This document shows, in pieces, positions 1-7,316 of a stretch of 37,390 nt of DNA. Made by a program: the position numbers and the translations under genes. How positions within the stretch are numbered: the stretch's first letter is position 1; the number at the start of each line of letters is the position of its first letter. Source of the stretch: Candidatus Poribacteria bacterium (GTDB taxonomy: Bacteria; Poribacteria; WGA-4E; WGA-3G); contig JAJEAG010000022.1 in NCBI GenBank assembly GCA_022824265.1, forward strand, positions 1-37,390, written 5' to 3'. Below the pieces are notes generated by a model. It searched no databases, was not told the origin of the DNA, and saw only the letters and a list, made by a program, of their open reading frames with translations.

Positions 1-695
1 GTTGGATCAAAATGCGTCAAGTCTTACGTTTTGTTGGAAATATTATCAAGGTGACAATCTCAAGGACAGCACATCGTTGGTTTGCATCTATCACCGTGGC
101 AACAGAGGACACCGAAGTCGTTGATAACTCAACGCACCCTGCTATCGGTATAGATGTGGGTATCAATACACTGGCAACCTTGAGTGATGGGACGAAGTAT
201 GATAATCCAAGACCCCTCAAACGTTATGAGAGAAAACTTAAACGTGCCCAGCACAAACTCAGTCGGAAAGTGCTAAAATCTAAAAACTGGTTCAAACAGA
301 AACGGAAAGTAGACCGTATTCATTACCGTATTGCTTGTATTCGCAGGGATGCACACCATAAAGCGACAACAGAGATTGTCAAGAATGCATCTACTATCGG
401 TATAGAAACACTAAAAGTAACTAATCTGCTAAAGAATAAGAAGTTAGCAAAAGCGTTATCTGATAGTGCGTTAGGCGGATTTCTCTCAAAACTCAAGACC
501 AAAGCAGAGGCACACGCGGTTTGTGTCGTAGAAGCAGACCAGTTTTTTGCGAGTAGCAAAACCTGTAGCAGTTGTGGACATAAGAAAAAAGAACTGCTGC
601 TATCAGAAAGAATGTATCATTGCGGTGTCTGTCAATATCAAAAAGACAGGGATGTCAACGCTGCAATAAACCTTAGACACCTCGCTGTCGGATAG
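1..695 (+). CDS. tnpB: TnpB RNA-guided endonuclease, partial at 5' end
   Basis: IS605 OrfB/TnpB is an ancestor-like relative of Cas12 that uses an RNA made from the element's 3' end to cut DNA. The frame is open to base 3, so the ATG at 12 is an internal methionine and roughly the first third of a normal 350-400 residue protein is missing. Numbering from that Met, the RuvC residues are D48 (in GIDVG), E131 (in IGIETL) and D213 (in DRDVNAAINL), and the zinc finger is C184/C187/C203/C206. All visible catalytic and zinc residues are intact and the protein ends normally, so this copy could be functional if its 5' part is intact. It differs from the right-hand copy at five residues over the shared part (A44V, H80R, V122I, V172I, H202Q). 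Confidence 0.9.
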   Translation, partial: WIKMRQVLRFVGNIIKVTISRTAHRWFASITVATEDTEVVDNSTHPAIGIDVGINTLATLSDGTKYDNPRPLKRYERKLKRAQHKLSRKVLKSKNWFKQKRKVDRIHYRIACIRRDAHHKATTEIVKNASTIGIETLKVTNLLKNKKLAKALSDSALGGFLSKLKTKAEAHAVCVVEADQFFASSKTCSSCGHKKKELLLSERMYHCGVCQYQKDRDVNAAINLRHLAVG

Positions 696-839
696 ACAGA
701 GAGGCTAAACGCCTGTGGAGTCCAAGTAAGACCTTAAGTAGTTCAGGAAGGAGGCACGAGAGACGGAAGCAGGAATCACCTTATGGGAGGAGTCGATGTG
801 CTAAAAGAAGCACACGGCTTTAGCCGTCGTGAGTATCAC
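696..839 (+). ncRNA. Candidate omega RNA (reRNA) scaffold at IS right end
   Basis: In IS605-family elements the RNA guide for TnpB is made from the 3' end of tnpB through the right end, with the guide being the bases just outside the element. Here the 144 bases after the tnpB stop contain two adjacent stem-loops next to the boundary at 839. By family rule the guide would begin at 840. The 5' limit of the RNA cannot be seen and probably lies inside tnpB; the call rests on position and structure only. Confidence 0.5.
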
Positions 840-1986
840 AACATACCGTATAGCAATTTTAGGTTGTAGAGGTAGGGGAACAGCTGCCGCACGCGCTTAT
901 CATGCACATCCCCGCACTGAAATAGTTGGACTCTGCGACTTAATTGAGGAACGTCTGAAAACATTGGGTGATGAAGTCAAAGTCTCAGCACGGTTCACTG
1001 ATCTTGATGAGATGATACAACAGACATCACCAGATATCGTTGCAATCCCAACAGGCACTGAATTCCACTACGATTTATGCATGCGCGTATTAGAACACGG
1101 AGTACACATTGAAGTTGAAAAACCGATGTGTGTTGATCTTGTGGAAGCAGATGCTGTCATTGAAAAAGCAGAAGAAAAAGGGGTACAAGTAGCAGTACAT
1201 CATCAAGGAAGAGTTGGTGCATCTATGCAAGCGATTGCGCTTGCCTTCAATGCTGGAAAAATCGGTGAATTGCGGTATATCTACGGTAGCGGAAAAGGTT
1301 ATTACGGTGGGTATGGCTTGATGAACATTGGCACACATATGCTCAATAATATGCTACATTTTGGCAAACAGTGTAAGAGTGTCTTTGCACAGTTGACAAC
1401 TGGTGGTAAACCGATTACACCTGAAGATGTTATCCCGTCACCAAGCGGAATGGGAACTATCGCAGGTGAATATATAACCGCAACGATGCAATATGAAGGT
1501 AACATAACAGGTACACTACTGCAACATCGGTTCAACAAAATGGACACTGGTGCATATTCAATGGAACTATATGGGACAGAAGGAAGACTTATGTGGAAAT
1601 TAGGTAATGCCTACTATTTACCGACACCACACTATATACCTGATGGAACTAACGACAAATGGGAATCGTTGGATCTAATCTTTCCTGAACATTACGATCC
1701 AAAAAGCAGTGCATCTGAAATGGATTATTGGTTTGTTGAAGACTATGTTAACGCACTTGATGAGGAAAGACCTCATGTCTGTAGTGGTTATGAAGGACGA
1801 CATGTCATTGAGATGATGATGGGTATCTTTGAATCTGCTGCTTACGGAGAACGGGTTAATCTTCCACAAACTGACCGTAGCCATCCGTTGCTTCGTTGGC
1901 GTGAAGAAGAAGGATTTGGATCCCCTCCAAAGATGCCACGGGGATACGGGGAATGGGTAAATTTGGAATCCAAACGAATTGGGTAA
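829..1986 (+). CDS. Gfo/Idh/MocA family oxidoreductase, start supplied by IS end
   Basis: NAD(P)-dependent sugar or inositol oxidoreductase of the Gfo/Idh/MocA family, probably cytoplasmic. The Rossmann loop GCRGRG is at residues 12-17, the EKPM motif with the catalytic Lys at 97-100, and IGTH, the position of the conserved catalytic His, at 167-170. Length (385 aa) fits the family. The only start that keeps the Rossmann strand is the GTG at 829, which lies inside the IS right end (boundary 839). No Shine-Dalgarno sequence precedes it; the bases there form the IS hairpin. I infer the insertion hit the first few codons and the native ATG was lost. The gene body shows no frameshift, so the insertion may be recent or the GTG may work. 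Substrate cannot be told from the sequence. Confidence 0.85.
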   Translation: MSITTYRIAILGCRGRGTAAARAYHAHPRTEIVGLCDLIEERLKTLGDEVKVSARFTDLDEMIQQTSPDIVAIPTGTEFHYDLCMRVLEHGVHIEVEKPMCVDLVEADAVIEKAEEKGVQVAVHHQGRVGASMQAIALAFNAGKIGELRYIYGSGKGYYGGYGLMNIGTHMLNNMLHFGKQCKSVFAQLTTGGKPITPEDVIPSPSGMGTIAGEYITATMQYEGNITGTLLQHRFNKMDTGAYSMELYGTEGRLMWKLGNAYYLPTPHYIPDGTNDKWESLDLIFPEHYDPKSSASEMDYWFVEDYVNALDEERPHVCSGYEGRHVIEMMMGIFESAAYGERVNLPQTDRSHPLLRWREEEGFGSPPKMPRGYGEWVNLESKRIG

Positions 1987-2058
1987 TAGAATACTTGGTG
2001 ATATGCATTCAGATATAATAACTCATAGGACTTACGCCCAAGTGGTAGGCGGGCTTTG

Positions 2059-2424
2059 ATGAAGATTAAGAAAATATTTCGGTAATTCTAATTTTCCCAA
2101 ATTCGGTAGGTGCGGTTTCCTAACCGCCCTATATGCGTCAATTTAAGGAGAAAACCCGTTCGTAGTCGCGCAATTCATTGCGCCTCGGACATTCTCGTAG
2201 GGGCGGGGTCTCCCCGCCCGTAGCAAGCCCGTGACATGTACACTATAGCCCCAGCGGGGCGATAGGTGTATAGTAATCGTTGATCCTATTAATAGCAAGC
2301 CCCAGCGGGGCGACAGGTGTATCAGATGCCCTAAGGTTGCGCACTAAATTGACGCTTATGGTGCGGTTTCCTAACCGCACTGGATCTTTCTATAAAATTA
2401 CCGAATTTAAAAATTAATCTTCAT
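2059..2424. repeat. MITE-like block with symmetric inverted arms and nested hairpins
   Basis: The gap between two oxidoreductase genes holds a 366-base structure with matching arms in inverted order: 2059-2069 with 2414-2424 (11 of 11), 2079-2087 with 2396-2404 (9 of 9, and the 9-base gap to the outer arm is the same on both sides), hairpin 2110-2127 with hairpin 2361-2380, and 2135-2145 with 2345-2355 (11 of 11). Inside are a hairpin at 2168-2183, a GC-rich hairpin at 2200-2219, and a 25-base direct repeat at 2247-2271 and 2298-2322 with one mismatch. No coding frame is visible. It resembles a non-autonomous mobile element or a cluster of REP-like sequences; no target duplication is obvious. 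Confidence 0.7.
2247..2322 (+). repeat. 25-bp direct repeat, two copies, each with GC-rich palindrome
   Basis: Copies at 2247-2271 and 2298-2322 match at 24 of 25 bases. Each contains the short palindrome CCCCAGCGGGG followed by a shared tail ending GGTGTAT. They sit in the centre of the inverted-arm block and look like REP-type intergenic repeats. Confidence 0.75.
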
Positions 2425-2470
2425 GTAAGCGCGCTGGACTTCAATAGTAAATTACCGATTTTACTATAAC

Positions 2471-3445
2471 TCAATTACTATCTGCATATATTTGTGCAAT
2501 GATGGCATTTGTCTTTAGACCCGATTCACCTGAACAACGTATCGGTGTTCCAGTCTTGATATGTTGAACAAAATCCTCCACAAGTCCTGTATGCGTATAT
2601 GACAAAGGCTCTTGAGGCATCTCAACCTGTCCATCAGATTTTGTAACAAGTGTCAGATTCCCTGAATTAAGAGAAGAACATGTTAAACTTCCAGTTGTTC
2701 CATAGACCTCAACATCGTCAATACCGATGCCAACATTCCAGTTGATATTTGCGATAGCGTGGGAACCACTATCAAAACGGAGAGCAAAAACTGTAGAATC
2801 ATCAACAGGAATATCCTGATGAACAGTCTCGGCATAGCCTTTCACGGATTCAATGTCTCCCATCAAATACGCAAGCAGACTTATCCGATGACTACCGATG
2901 TCCATCAATACCCCACCTCCACTCATCTCAGGATTAATGCGCCAATTCTTCAAATCCTGACGATTTGGATTATAAAAACCGGTACAGTTGAGACGTGCAA
3001 GAACTACATCTCCAATTGCACCTTCTTCCATTAGCGATTTCATCTTGACAATATTTGGATAGTGATTACGATAGTAAGCAAGCATCAAAGTTACACCTGC
3101 ATCATTGCAGGCATCAACCATGCGTTGACACTCTTCCACAGTCATCGCCATCGGTTTTTCGCAGAGAACGTGCTTACCTGCTTGTGCTGCACGGATAGTT
3201 TGTTCACAGTGGAGATATGGATGGGTTGCAATGTAGACTGCATTGATTTCGTCATCAGCAAGGAGTTTATCAACATCGGTATACACACGTTTTGCACCAT
3301 GCTTTTCTGCAAATGCTTCTGCTTTTTCACGATCCCGCCGCATCACAGCAATGAGTTCTGATCCGTCAACGGTATAAAGAGGAGGTCCACCTTTATATTC
3401 AGCAACATTACCACAACCGAGTATACCCCATCTGAGTATTGCCAT
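2471..3445 (-). CDS. Gfo/Idh/MocA family oxidoreductase
   Basis: NAD(P)-dependent oxidoreductase of the Gfo/Idh/MocA family, 324 aa, close to the usual length. The N-terminal Rossmann motif GILGCGNVAE is at residues 7-16, CEKPMA with the catalytic Lys (K97) at 95-100, and DIGSH with the conserved His (H186) at 182-186. The ATG at 3445 has a good Shine-Dalgarno sequence (AAAGGTGG) about 7 bases upstream. It is divergent from the VOC gene at 3495, so the 49-base gap should hold both promoters. It is only distantly similar to the oxidoreductases at 829 and 17754, and the substrate is not evident. Confidence 0.9.
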   Translation of the reverse strand: MAILRWGILGCGNVAEYKGGPPLYTVDGSELIAVMRRDREKAEAFAEKHGAKRVYTDVDKLLADDEINAVYIATHPYLHCEQTIRAAQAGKHVLCEKPMAMTVEECQRMVDACNDAGVTLMLAYYRNHYPNIVKMKSLMEEGAIGDVVLARLNCTGFYNPNRQDLKNWRINPEMSGGGVLMDIGSHRISLLAYLMGDIESVKGYAETVHQDIPVDDSTVFALRFDSGSHAIANINWNVGIGIDDVEVYGTTGSLTCSSLNSGNLTLVTKSDGQVEMPQEPLSYTHTGLVEDFVQHIKTGTPIRCSGESGLKTNAIIAQIYADSN

Positions 3446-3494
3446 GAAATGTCCACCTTTCTAATTCATTCAACTTTATATGAGGAGAATATTG

Positions 3495-3890
3495 ATGCAA
3501 GAAGATGTAAAACTTGAGAGAATCTACCCATTTTTCATTGTTGACAATCTGGCAGAGTCTATAGAATTCTATAATAATAAACTCGGATTCAAGACTGATT
3601 TACTCGTCCCAGAAGACGATCCATTTTTTAGTATCGTCAGTCGTGATAATGTGAGAATACTGCTCAAGGAAATAACTGAATATATCCATCCAGTCCCAAA
3701 CCACACACGACATGAGTGGGCACGATGGGATGCATTTATTTATACACCAAACCCCGACGGTCTCTATGCAGAATATCAGTCTCGTGGATTAGAATTTCAC
3801 GAACCTCTGGAAAATACTGATGACGGTCTACGTGCTTTTGAACTGAAGGATCACGACGGTTATGTCCTCTGTTTTGCAAAACCACTTTGA
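3495..3890 (+). CDS. VOC family (glyoxalase/bleomycin-resistance fold) protein
   Basis: Small vicinal-oxygen-chelate fold protein, 131 aa. The N-terminal strand and helix (residues 9-32: YPFFIVDNL, then SIEFYNNKLGF) and the C-terminal FELKDHDGYVLCF are typical of the glyoxalase/bleomycin-resistance/dioxygenase superfamily. The first ATG in frame, at 3480, overlaps the Shine-Dalgarno sequence GAGGAG (3482-3487), so I place the start at the ATG of 3495, seven bases after it. Members include glyoxalase I, antibiotic-binding proteins and ring-cleaving dioxygenases; the sequence does not separate these, and the metal ligands are uncertain. Confidence 0.82.
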   Translation: MQEDVKLERIYPFFIVDNLAESIEFYNNKLGFKTDLLVPEDDPFFSIVSRDNVRILLKEITEYIHPVPNHTRHEWARWDAFIYTPNPDGLYAEYQSRGLEFHEPLENTDDGLRAFELKDHDGYVLCFAKPL

Positions 3891-3979
3891 TTGGGATGTT
3901 AACTTCTGTATCGCGAATAACACAAATTTACGAGGATAAGAAGATCCTGCTCAGAGCCATGCAGTTTTCCAGATCCTAT

Positions 3980-5071
3980 CTACGCAAGTACTTGCATTTC
4001 ATATTCAGCACGCGTAATTTGCCGAAACCGATTGTGACGCAAATTCTCATAGAAAACCCATGAATCTGGAATTGTGCCTGAAGCAAAAATACCAAACTGT
4101 GTATCAGTTGCACAGAGATAACTCTTCAAAGGTTCATGGCTATATTCACCATGATCGGAACTTGTGTCCAATTTGCACTCTACTATAGTGATAAAGTTTC
4201 CTTCTGCATCGCAAAGCGCAAAGTCTGCCCTGCTATTGAGTGTTCCTATTTGAATTCTACACTCTCTGACAATTGAATATTTTGAGAATTTTGATTCAGA
4301 AAGATATACAACAGCGGCTTCTACCACATCAAGTTCCTTAATCCGTTCGTTAATAATGAATCCGAAGTCCTCTTTTCCCTGCTTTTCTGCAAGTTTCAAG
4401 GCGTTTTGTAGATCTGCCTTTGCCCCGCTAAGATCATTTAAACTGGATTTTGCTTCACCTCGACTTGTATGGATACTGGCATAATCAGATTTTATAGAAA
4501 TTGCCAAGTCGTATGCAGAAATAGCTTTTTCTGATTTACCTCCCTTCCAAAGTAGGCAACCAATCGAAAAAAGAACAATGACAAAATCAGTGTCAATCTG
4601 TCCTGATAGAGTATTAGGAGAATCACTGATTTCCCAAGTATTTTCAACGGTAGCACTTTCTGCAAGTTCTGGAAAAAGTGAATCTAACTTTGGAAAGTGT
4701 TGATCCTCATACATCTTAATAAGTAGACTAACCAGTGTCATAGTTGCCGACAAAGGATGGGTTTCATCTTCACCGACACTGTAGATTAAATCGTCAAGGA
4801 CTCCTGAAAGTTGTTTGTATTCCGTTTCGGTTATCACAACACAACTAAGGTCTTTGTTCCGATTTACTATACCAGAGAAAATGTCTAATAATCTGATTAG
4901 CCACTGTGCAGCACTTTCAGGATAAGGTGTGACATAAACAAATTCCTTGGTGAAAGGTTGTGTTGACGCAGGCAATGTCCGTTCTTGCAAGTTGTGTTCC
5001 CTTAAGACAGGTGGCACAAATGGTGAAAATGTTGATAACAGATTTTCAGGTATCGGCATTTCAGTTAACAT
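3980..5071 (-). CDS. HigA-like N-terminal segment fused to TPRs and a PD-(D/E)XK nuclease-like domain
   Basis: Multidomain protein of 363 aa. Residues about 80-130 (TETEYKQLSGVLDDLI, then LVSLLIKMYEDQHFP) follow the pattern of the region before the helix-turn-helix in HigA/Xre-type antitoxins. No HTH follows; instead there are TPR-like helices at about 162-230 (for example KAISAYDLAISIKSDYA). The C-terminal domain, about 250-363, shows E270, D283 (RADFALCDAEG), E298-x-K300 (IVECKLD) and FGIFASG, the PD-(D/E)XK arrangement of type I restriction HsdR N-terminal-like (HSDR_N_2) domains. The ATG lies 6 bases after the HigB-like stop, and its Shine-Dalgarno bases are inside the last HigB codons, so translation is probably coupled. 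I infer it takes the antitoxin's place or adds a nuclease or sensing module to the pair. The domains are recognised by eye. Confidence 0.7.
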   Translation of the reverse strand: MLTEMPIPENLLSTFSPFVPPVLREHNLQERTLPASTQPFTKEFVYVTPYPESAAQWLIRLLDIFSGIVNRNKDLSCVVITETEYKQLSGVLDDLIYSVGEDETHPLSATMTLVSLLIKMYEDQHFPKLDSLFPELAESATVENTWEISDSPNTLSGQIDTDFVIVLFSIGCLLWKGGKSEKAISAYDLAISIKSDYASIHTSRGEAKSSLNDLSGAKADLQNALKLAEKQGKEDFGFIINERIKELDVVEAAVVYLSESKFSKYSIVRECRIQIGTLNSRADFALCDAEGNFITIVECKLDTSSDHGEYSHEPLKSYLCATDTQFGIFASGTIPDSWVFYENLRHNRFRQITRAEYEMQVLA

Positions 5072-5077
5072 TATTCA

Positions 5078-5419
5078 TTACCTTTTCCTGTTCCATGCAT
5101 TGTACTCAGCGTGTGTCAGCACTTCATGAATAACAACTTGCTGAGACTCATATCGCATAACTGTGATTAGTCGTGCTTTGTTACCGCCAATGTTGAAGAC
5201 TGTAAACGTAGTTTCTCGGTTGCTATATGGAACTTGCTGTATAAGTTGAAGAGGTGTTCTTTTTTTTACGAGGTCAGCGTGAGGAAACATTTCTCTCAAA
5301 GCAGTCACAGAACTGAAATTATTCTGTTGTACCAGATTAATCCAACGGAGAAGTCCTGGTCTTGAGGTAGAGTGTCTTTCTACAAATTCTACAAGTTTAT
5401 GTTCATAAATGATCTGCAT
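5078..5419 (-). CDS. higB: HigB-family type II toxin (mRNA interferase-like)
   Basis: HigB toxins (PF09907 type) are RelE-fold, ribosome-dependent mRNA interferases normally encoded just before the antitoxin HigA. The signature is clear: FNIGGN at residues 75-80 followed by R83, and VLTHAEY at 100-106, as in the YgjN/HigB group. Length (113 aa) is slightly above the usual 95-105, with extra residues around 52-70. The next gene, 6 bases on, is not a standard HTH antitoxin but carries a HigA-like segment. A perfect 9-base inverted repeat lies 20 bases upstream of the start and may be an operator. The Shine-Dalgarno sequence is weak. Confidence 0.85.
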   Translation of the reverse strand: MQIIYEHKLVEFVERHSTSRPGLLRWINLVQQNNFSSVTALREMFPHADLVKKRTPLQLIQQVPYSNRETTFTVFNIGGNKARLITVMRYESQQVVIHEVLTHAEYNAWNRKR

Positions 5420-5438
5420 TGTTTAATTGTCTCAATAG

Positions 5439-5466
5439 TGGGAATCGTGAACACAACCGATTCCCA
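5439..5466. promoter_or_regulatory. Perfect inverted repeat upstream of higB; candidate operator
   Basis: The arms TGGGAATCG (5439-5447) and CGATTCCCA (5458-5466) are perfect complements separated by 10 bases. The position, just upstream of the toxin gene start at 5419, fits an autoregulatory operator of a toxin-antitoxin operon. There is no T-tract on either side, so a terminator is less likely. The usual DNA-binding antitoxin domain is missing from the operon, so what would bind here is unknown. Confidence 0.5.
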
Positions 5467-5707
5467 TCCTGATGACAATAACAGATGTAAACTCAGATGT
5501 TTTGATAGGAATGTTATCACTCTTAAATTTATGCTTCTACATTAGATTCGTACTAAGTAAGTACGTGAAATTATACATCAATTGGAGATATATTTCAAGG
5601 CAAATAGATTACAATCTATCAGACAATTTCAGTCAATTATTTATGTGGAAATGTTCCGCTTAAAATACTAATGTGCCCTGATGACCTACATATTCTTCTC
5701 AAGTTTC

Positions 5708-6835
5708 CTAATCCTCTTGCTGTTTCCCAAGGTCAATTGCCTTATTCATATCAGCTCTGGCTTCTTCATGTTGTCCGAGAGCCCGTTTAGCTGTACCTCG
5801 ATTGATATAGGCATCAGCGTAATTGGGTTGTAGACTAATTGCCTTGTCATGGTCTGCAATAGCATCTTGATGGTTACCAAGTTCGTTTTCTGATACGCCA
5901 CGATGGGTGTAGGCTGCTGCAGAATTCGGATTAAGACGGATCGCTTCATCATAATCAATAATTGCATCACGATGTTTACCTAACGACCGTTTGGCATTAC
6001 CACGATTGATGTACGCCTCTGTAAAATCCGGTTTAAGTCGTATTGCTTCGGTATAGTCAACAATTGCATTAGTAGGTTCACCCAATTTACTTTTTACAAT
6101 ACCTCGACTGTTGTATGCTTGTGCATAATCTGGATTCAGTCTAATTGCCTCGTCGTAAGCAGAGAGTGCTTGATCAGTTTCATTCTCTTCGGAGTGTAGA
6201 AAACCAATAGAGAAAAATGCCCGTGCCACCAATTCATTATCAACGCCTTTGGCAGTATTGGCGATAGATCTCCATTTCTCTATCGCATCTACGACATTCC
6301 CATCTCGTTGCATTTTATATGCTTCAATAATTGCTCTGTCTTCCAATGATAATTCAGGATTCTTAAGGATGTCTTGTATCGAAGTATTTAATGTATCAAC
6401 CTTATTTGGATTGCTAAAATCTTTACTGGTTAACTGTGAAACGATTGCTTGTATTCTGGCATTGTTCTGCTGAATTTCCTTATGGTATTTTGTAGTTTCA
6501 GTAGCAGATGTTTTAGCGTCAGCAGCATGTTGTTCCGCTGCTTTGACATGATCCAACATTTGGGATTGTAGATCGCCAAACTTCATATAGATTAAATACG
6601 CTGCAATACCAGTCACCAAAGGAATAAGGAGTGTAAAGAATACAAGAACTATACTGGTAAAGGATAACCAGCGATTGATTGACCTCGATCTTTCATCAAG
6701 ATACGTACTACGTAATTCGTTGAATTGCTGCTGTATTGAGGGATTAACTTCCGGTATTTCATTCGATCCGTTTATCGCTTCATCATCGGTAGGATCAGGT
6801 GTCTGCAATGGCTCATCATTTACATCTTCTTTCAT
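5708..6835 (-). CDS. Membrane-anchored TPR protein
   Basis: Protein of 375 aa: an acidic, proline-rich cytoplasmic-looking N-terminus (1-50), one strong membrane helix at about residues 58-85 (SIVLVFFTLLIPLVTG and following), a helical, possibly coiled-coil linker with alanine- and glutamine-rich stretches (90-135), and then at least four consecutive 34-residue TPR units from about 205 to 370, each with the consensus AYxxRGxxxxxLGxxxxAIxDYxxAIRLxP. It has no signal peptide. TPR arrays bind partner proteins; the partner is not evident. The ATG has a good Shine-Dalgarno sequence (GGAAGGTGG). It lies upstream of the higB-like pair on the same strand, but 288 bases separate them, so a shared operon is not supported. 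Confidence 0.85.
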   Translation of the reverse strand: MKEDVNDEPLQTPDPTDDEAINGSNEIPEVNPSIQQQFNELRSTYLDERSRSINRWLSFTSIVLVFFTLLIPLVTGIAAYLIYMKFGDLQSQMLDHVKAAEQHAADAKTSATETTKYHKEIQQNNARIQAIVSQLTSKDFSNPNKVDTLNTSIQDILKNPELSLEDRAIIEAYKMQRDGNVVDAIEKWRSIANTAKGVDNELVARAFFSIGFLHSEENETDQALSAYDEAIRLNPDYAQAYNSRGIVKSKLGEPTNAIVDYTEAIRLKPDFTEAYINRGNAKRSLGKHRDAIIDYDEAIRLNPNSAAAYTHRGVSENELGNHQDAIADHDKAISLQPNYADAYINRGTAKRALGQHEEARADMNKAIDLGKQQED

Positions 6836-7316
6836 TTTTTACCACCTTCCAGAAGTATTCTGTAGAGTTGATTATTGTAACGTGAATTCGGAATAAATAA
6901 CACTTGTAAACAACTGAATCCACATCCTAAAATCCGTTATTATTGTTATATGTAGAATAGTTCAAATTTTCAGAGTCATTCTTGACCAAATAAGTCATAA
7001 ATACCCTTTAGAACCAGACAGGATATAGATTCGTGGCACATGAAGAAATTGTGCAATTTTCCGTCTGACTCTGAAAACTCTGAATCTTTAGAACGCAACC
7101 AATGTAAATATCACCTTATAAAATTGTTCTCCTTCTGTCACACAATACTATCAAATTATCATATCCAAGTTATTTTACATCAAATTAATTTACACAAGGT
7201 AATAATTAAATTAATATCATTACAAACAAGACCGTATATGTCAAGACATTTCCATATAAGCACTTCTATGTAGTTTTAGCACTACAATTTCTAAACGATT
7301 ATGCTATCAACAAAAC
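6836..7316. other. 481-base AT-rich gap with a 12-bp inverted repeat
   Basis: No convincing gene is seen. The only clear structure is a perfect 12-base inverted repeat, TTTTCAGAGTCA at 6967-6978 and TGACTCTGAAAA at 7066-7077, with flanks that extend the match imperfectly by several bases. It could be the ends of a very small element or a pair of binding sites. The part nearest 6836 should hold the promoter of the TPR gene, but no good -35/-10 pair was found. Confidence 0.5.

Larger units (their letters stand above)
1..839 (+). mobile_element. IS200/IS605-type tnpB element, left copy (5' truncated by window edge)
   Basis: This is the 3' part of an IS200/IS605-family element: tnpB followed by about 144 noncoding bases with two consecutive hairpins and then the right end. 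Its last bases, through 839, are matched in reverse complement by the copy at 36567-37390, and the two diverge immediately outside, which fixes the right boundary. The element's left end and any tnpA lie outside the window. The right-end hairpins are 798-802/809-813 and 814-818/823-827 (loop TTTA), typical of the subterminal structures TnpA recognises in this family. Confidence 0.88.

Noticed and set aside
2160-2330. A CRISPR array from the repeated GC-rich units
   Set aside because: Only two copies of the repeat, each palindromic, with no regular spacer; it fits REP-like repeats.
3480-3494. ATG at 3480 as the start of the VOC protein
   Set aside because: It overlaps the Shine-Dalgarno sequence used by the ATG at 3495.
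5472-5663. 63-codon plus-strand frame between the higB-like gene and the TPR gene
   Set aside because: No Shine-Dalgarno sequence, no recognisable domain and AT-rich composition; it looks like chance.
7040-7273. 77-codon plus-strand frame in the gene-free gap
   Set aside because: It starts inside the inverted repeat region, has no Shine-Dalgarno sequence and a composition unlike a protein.
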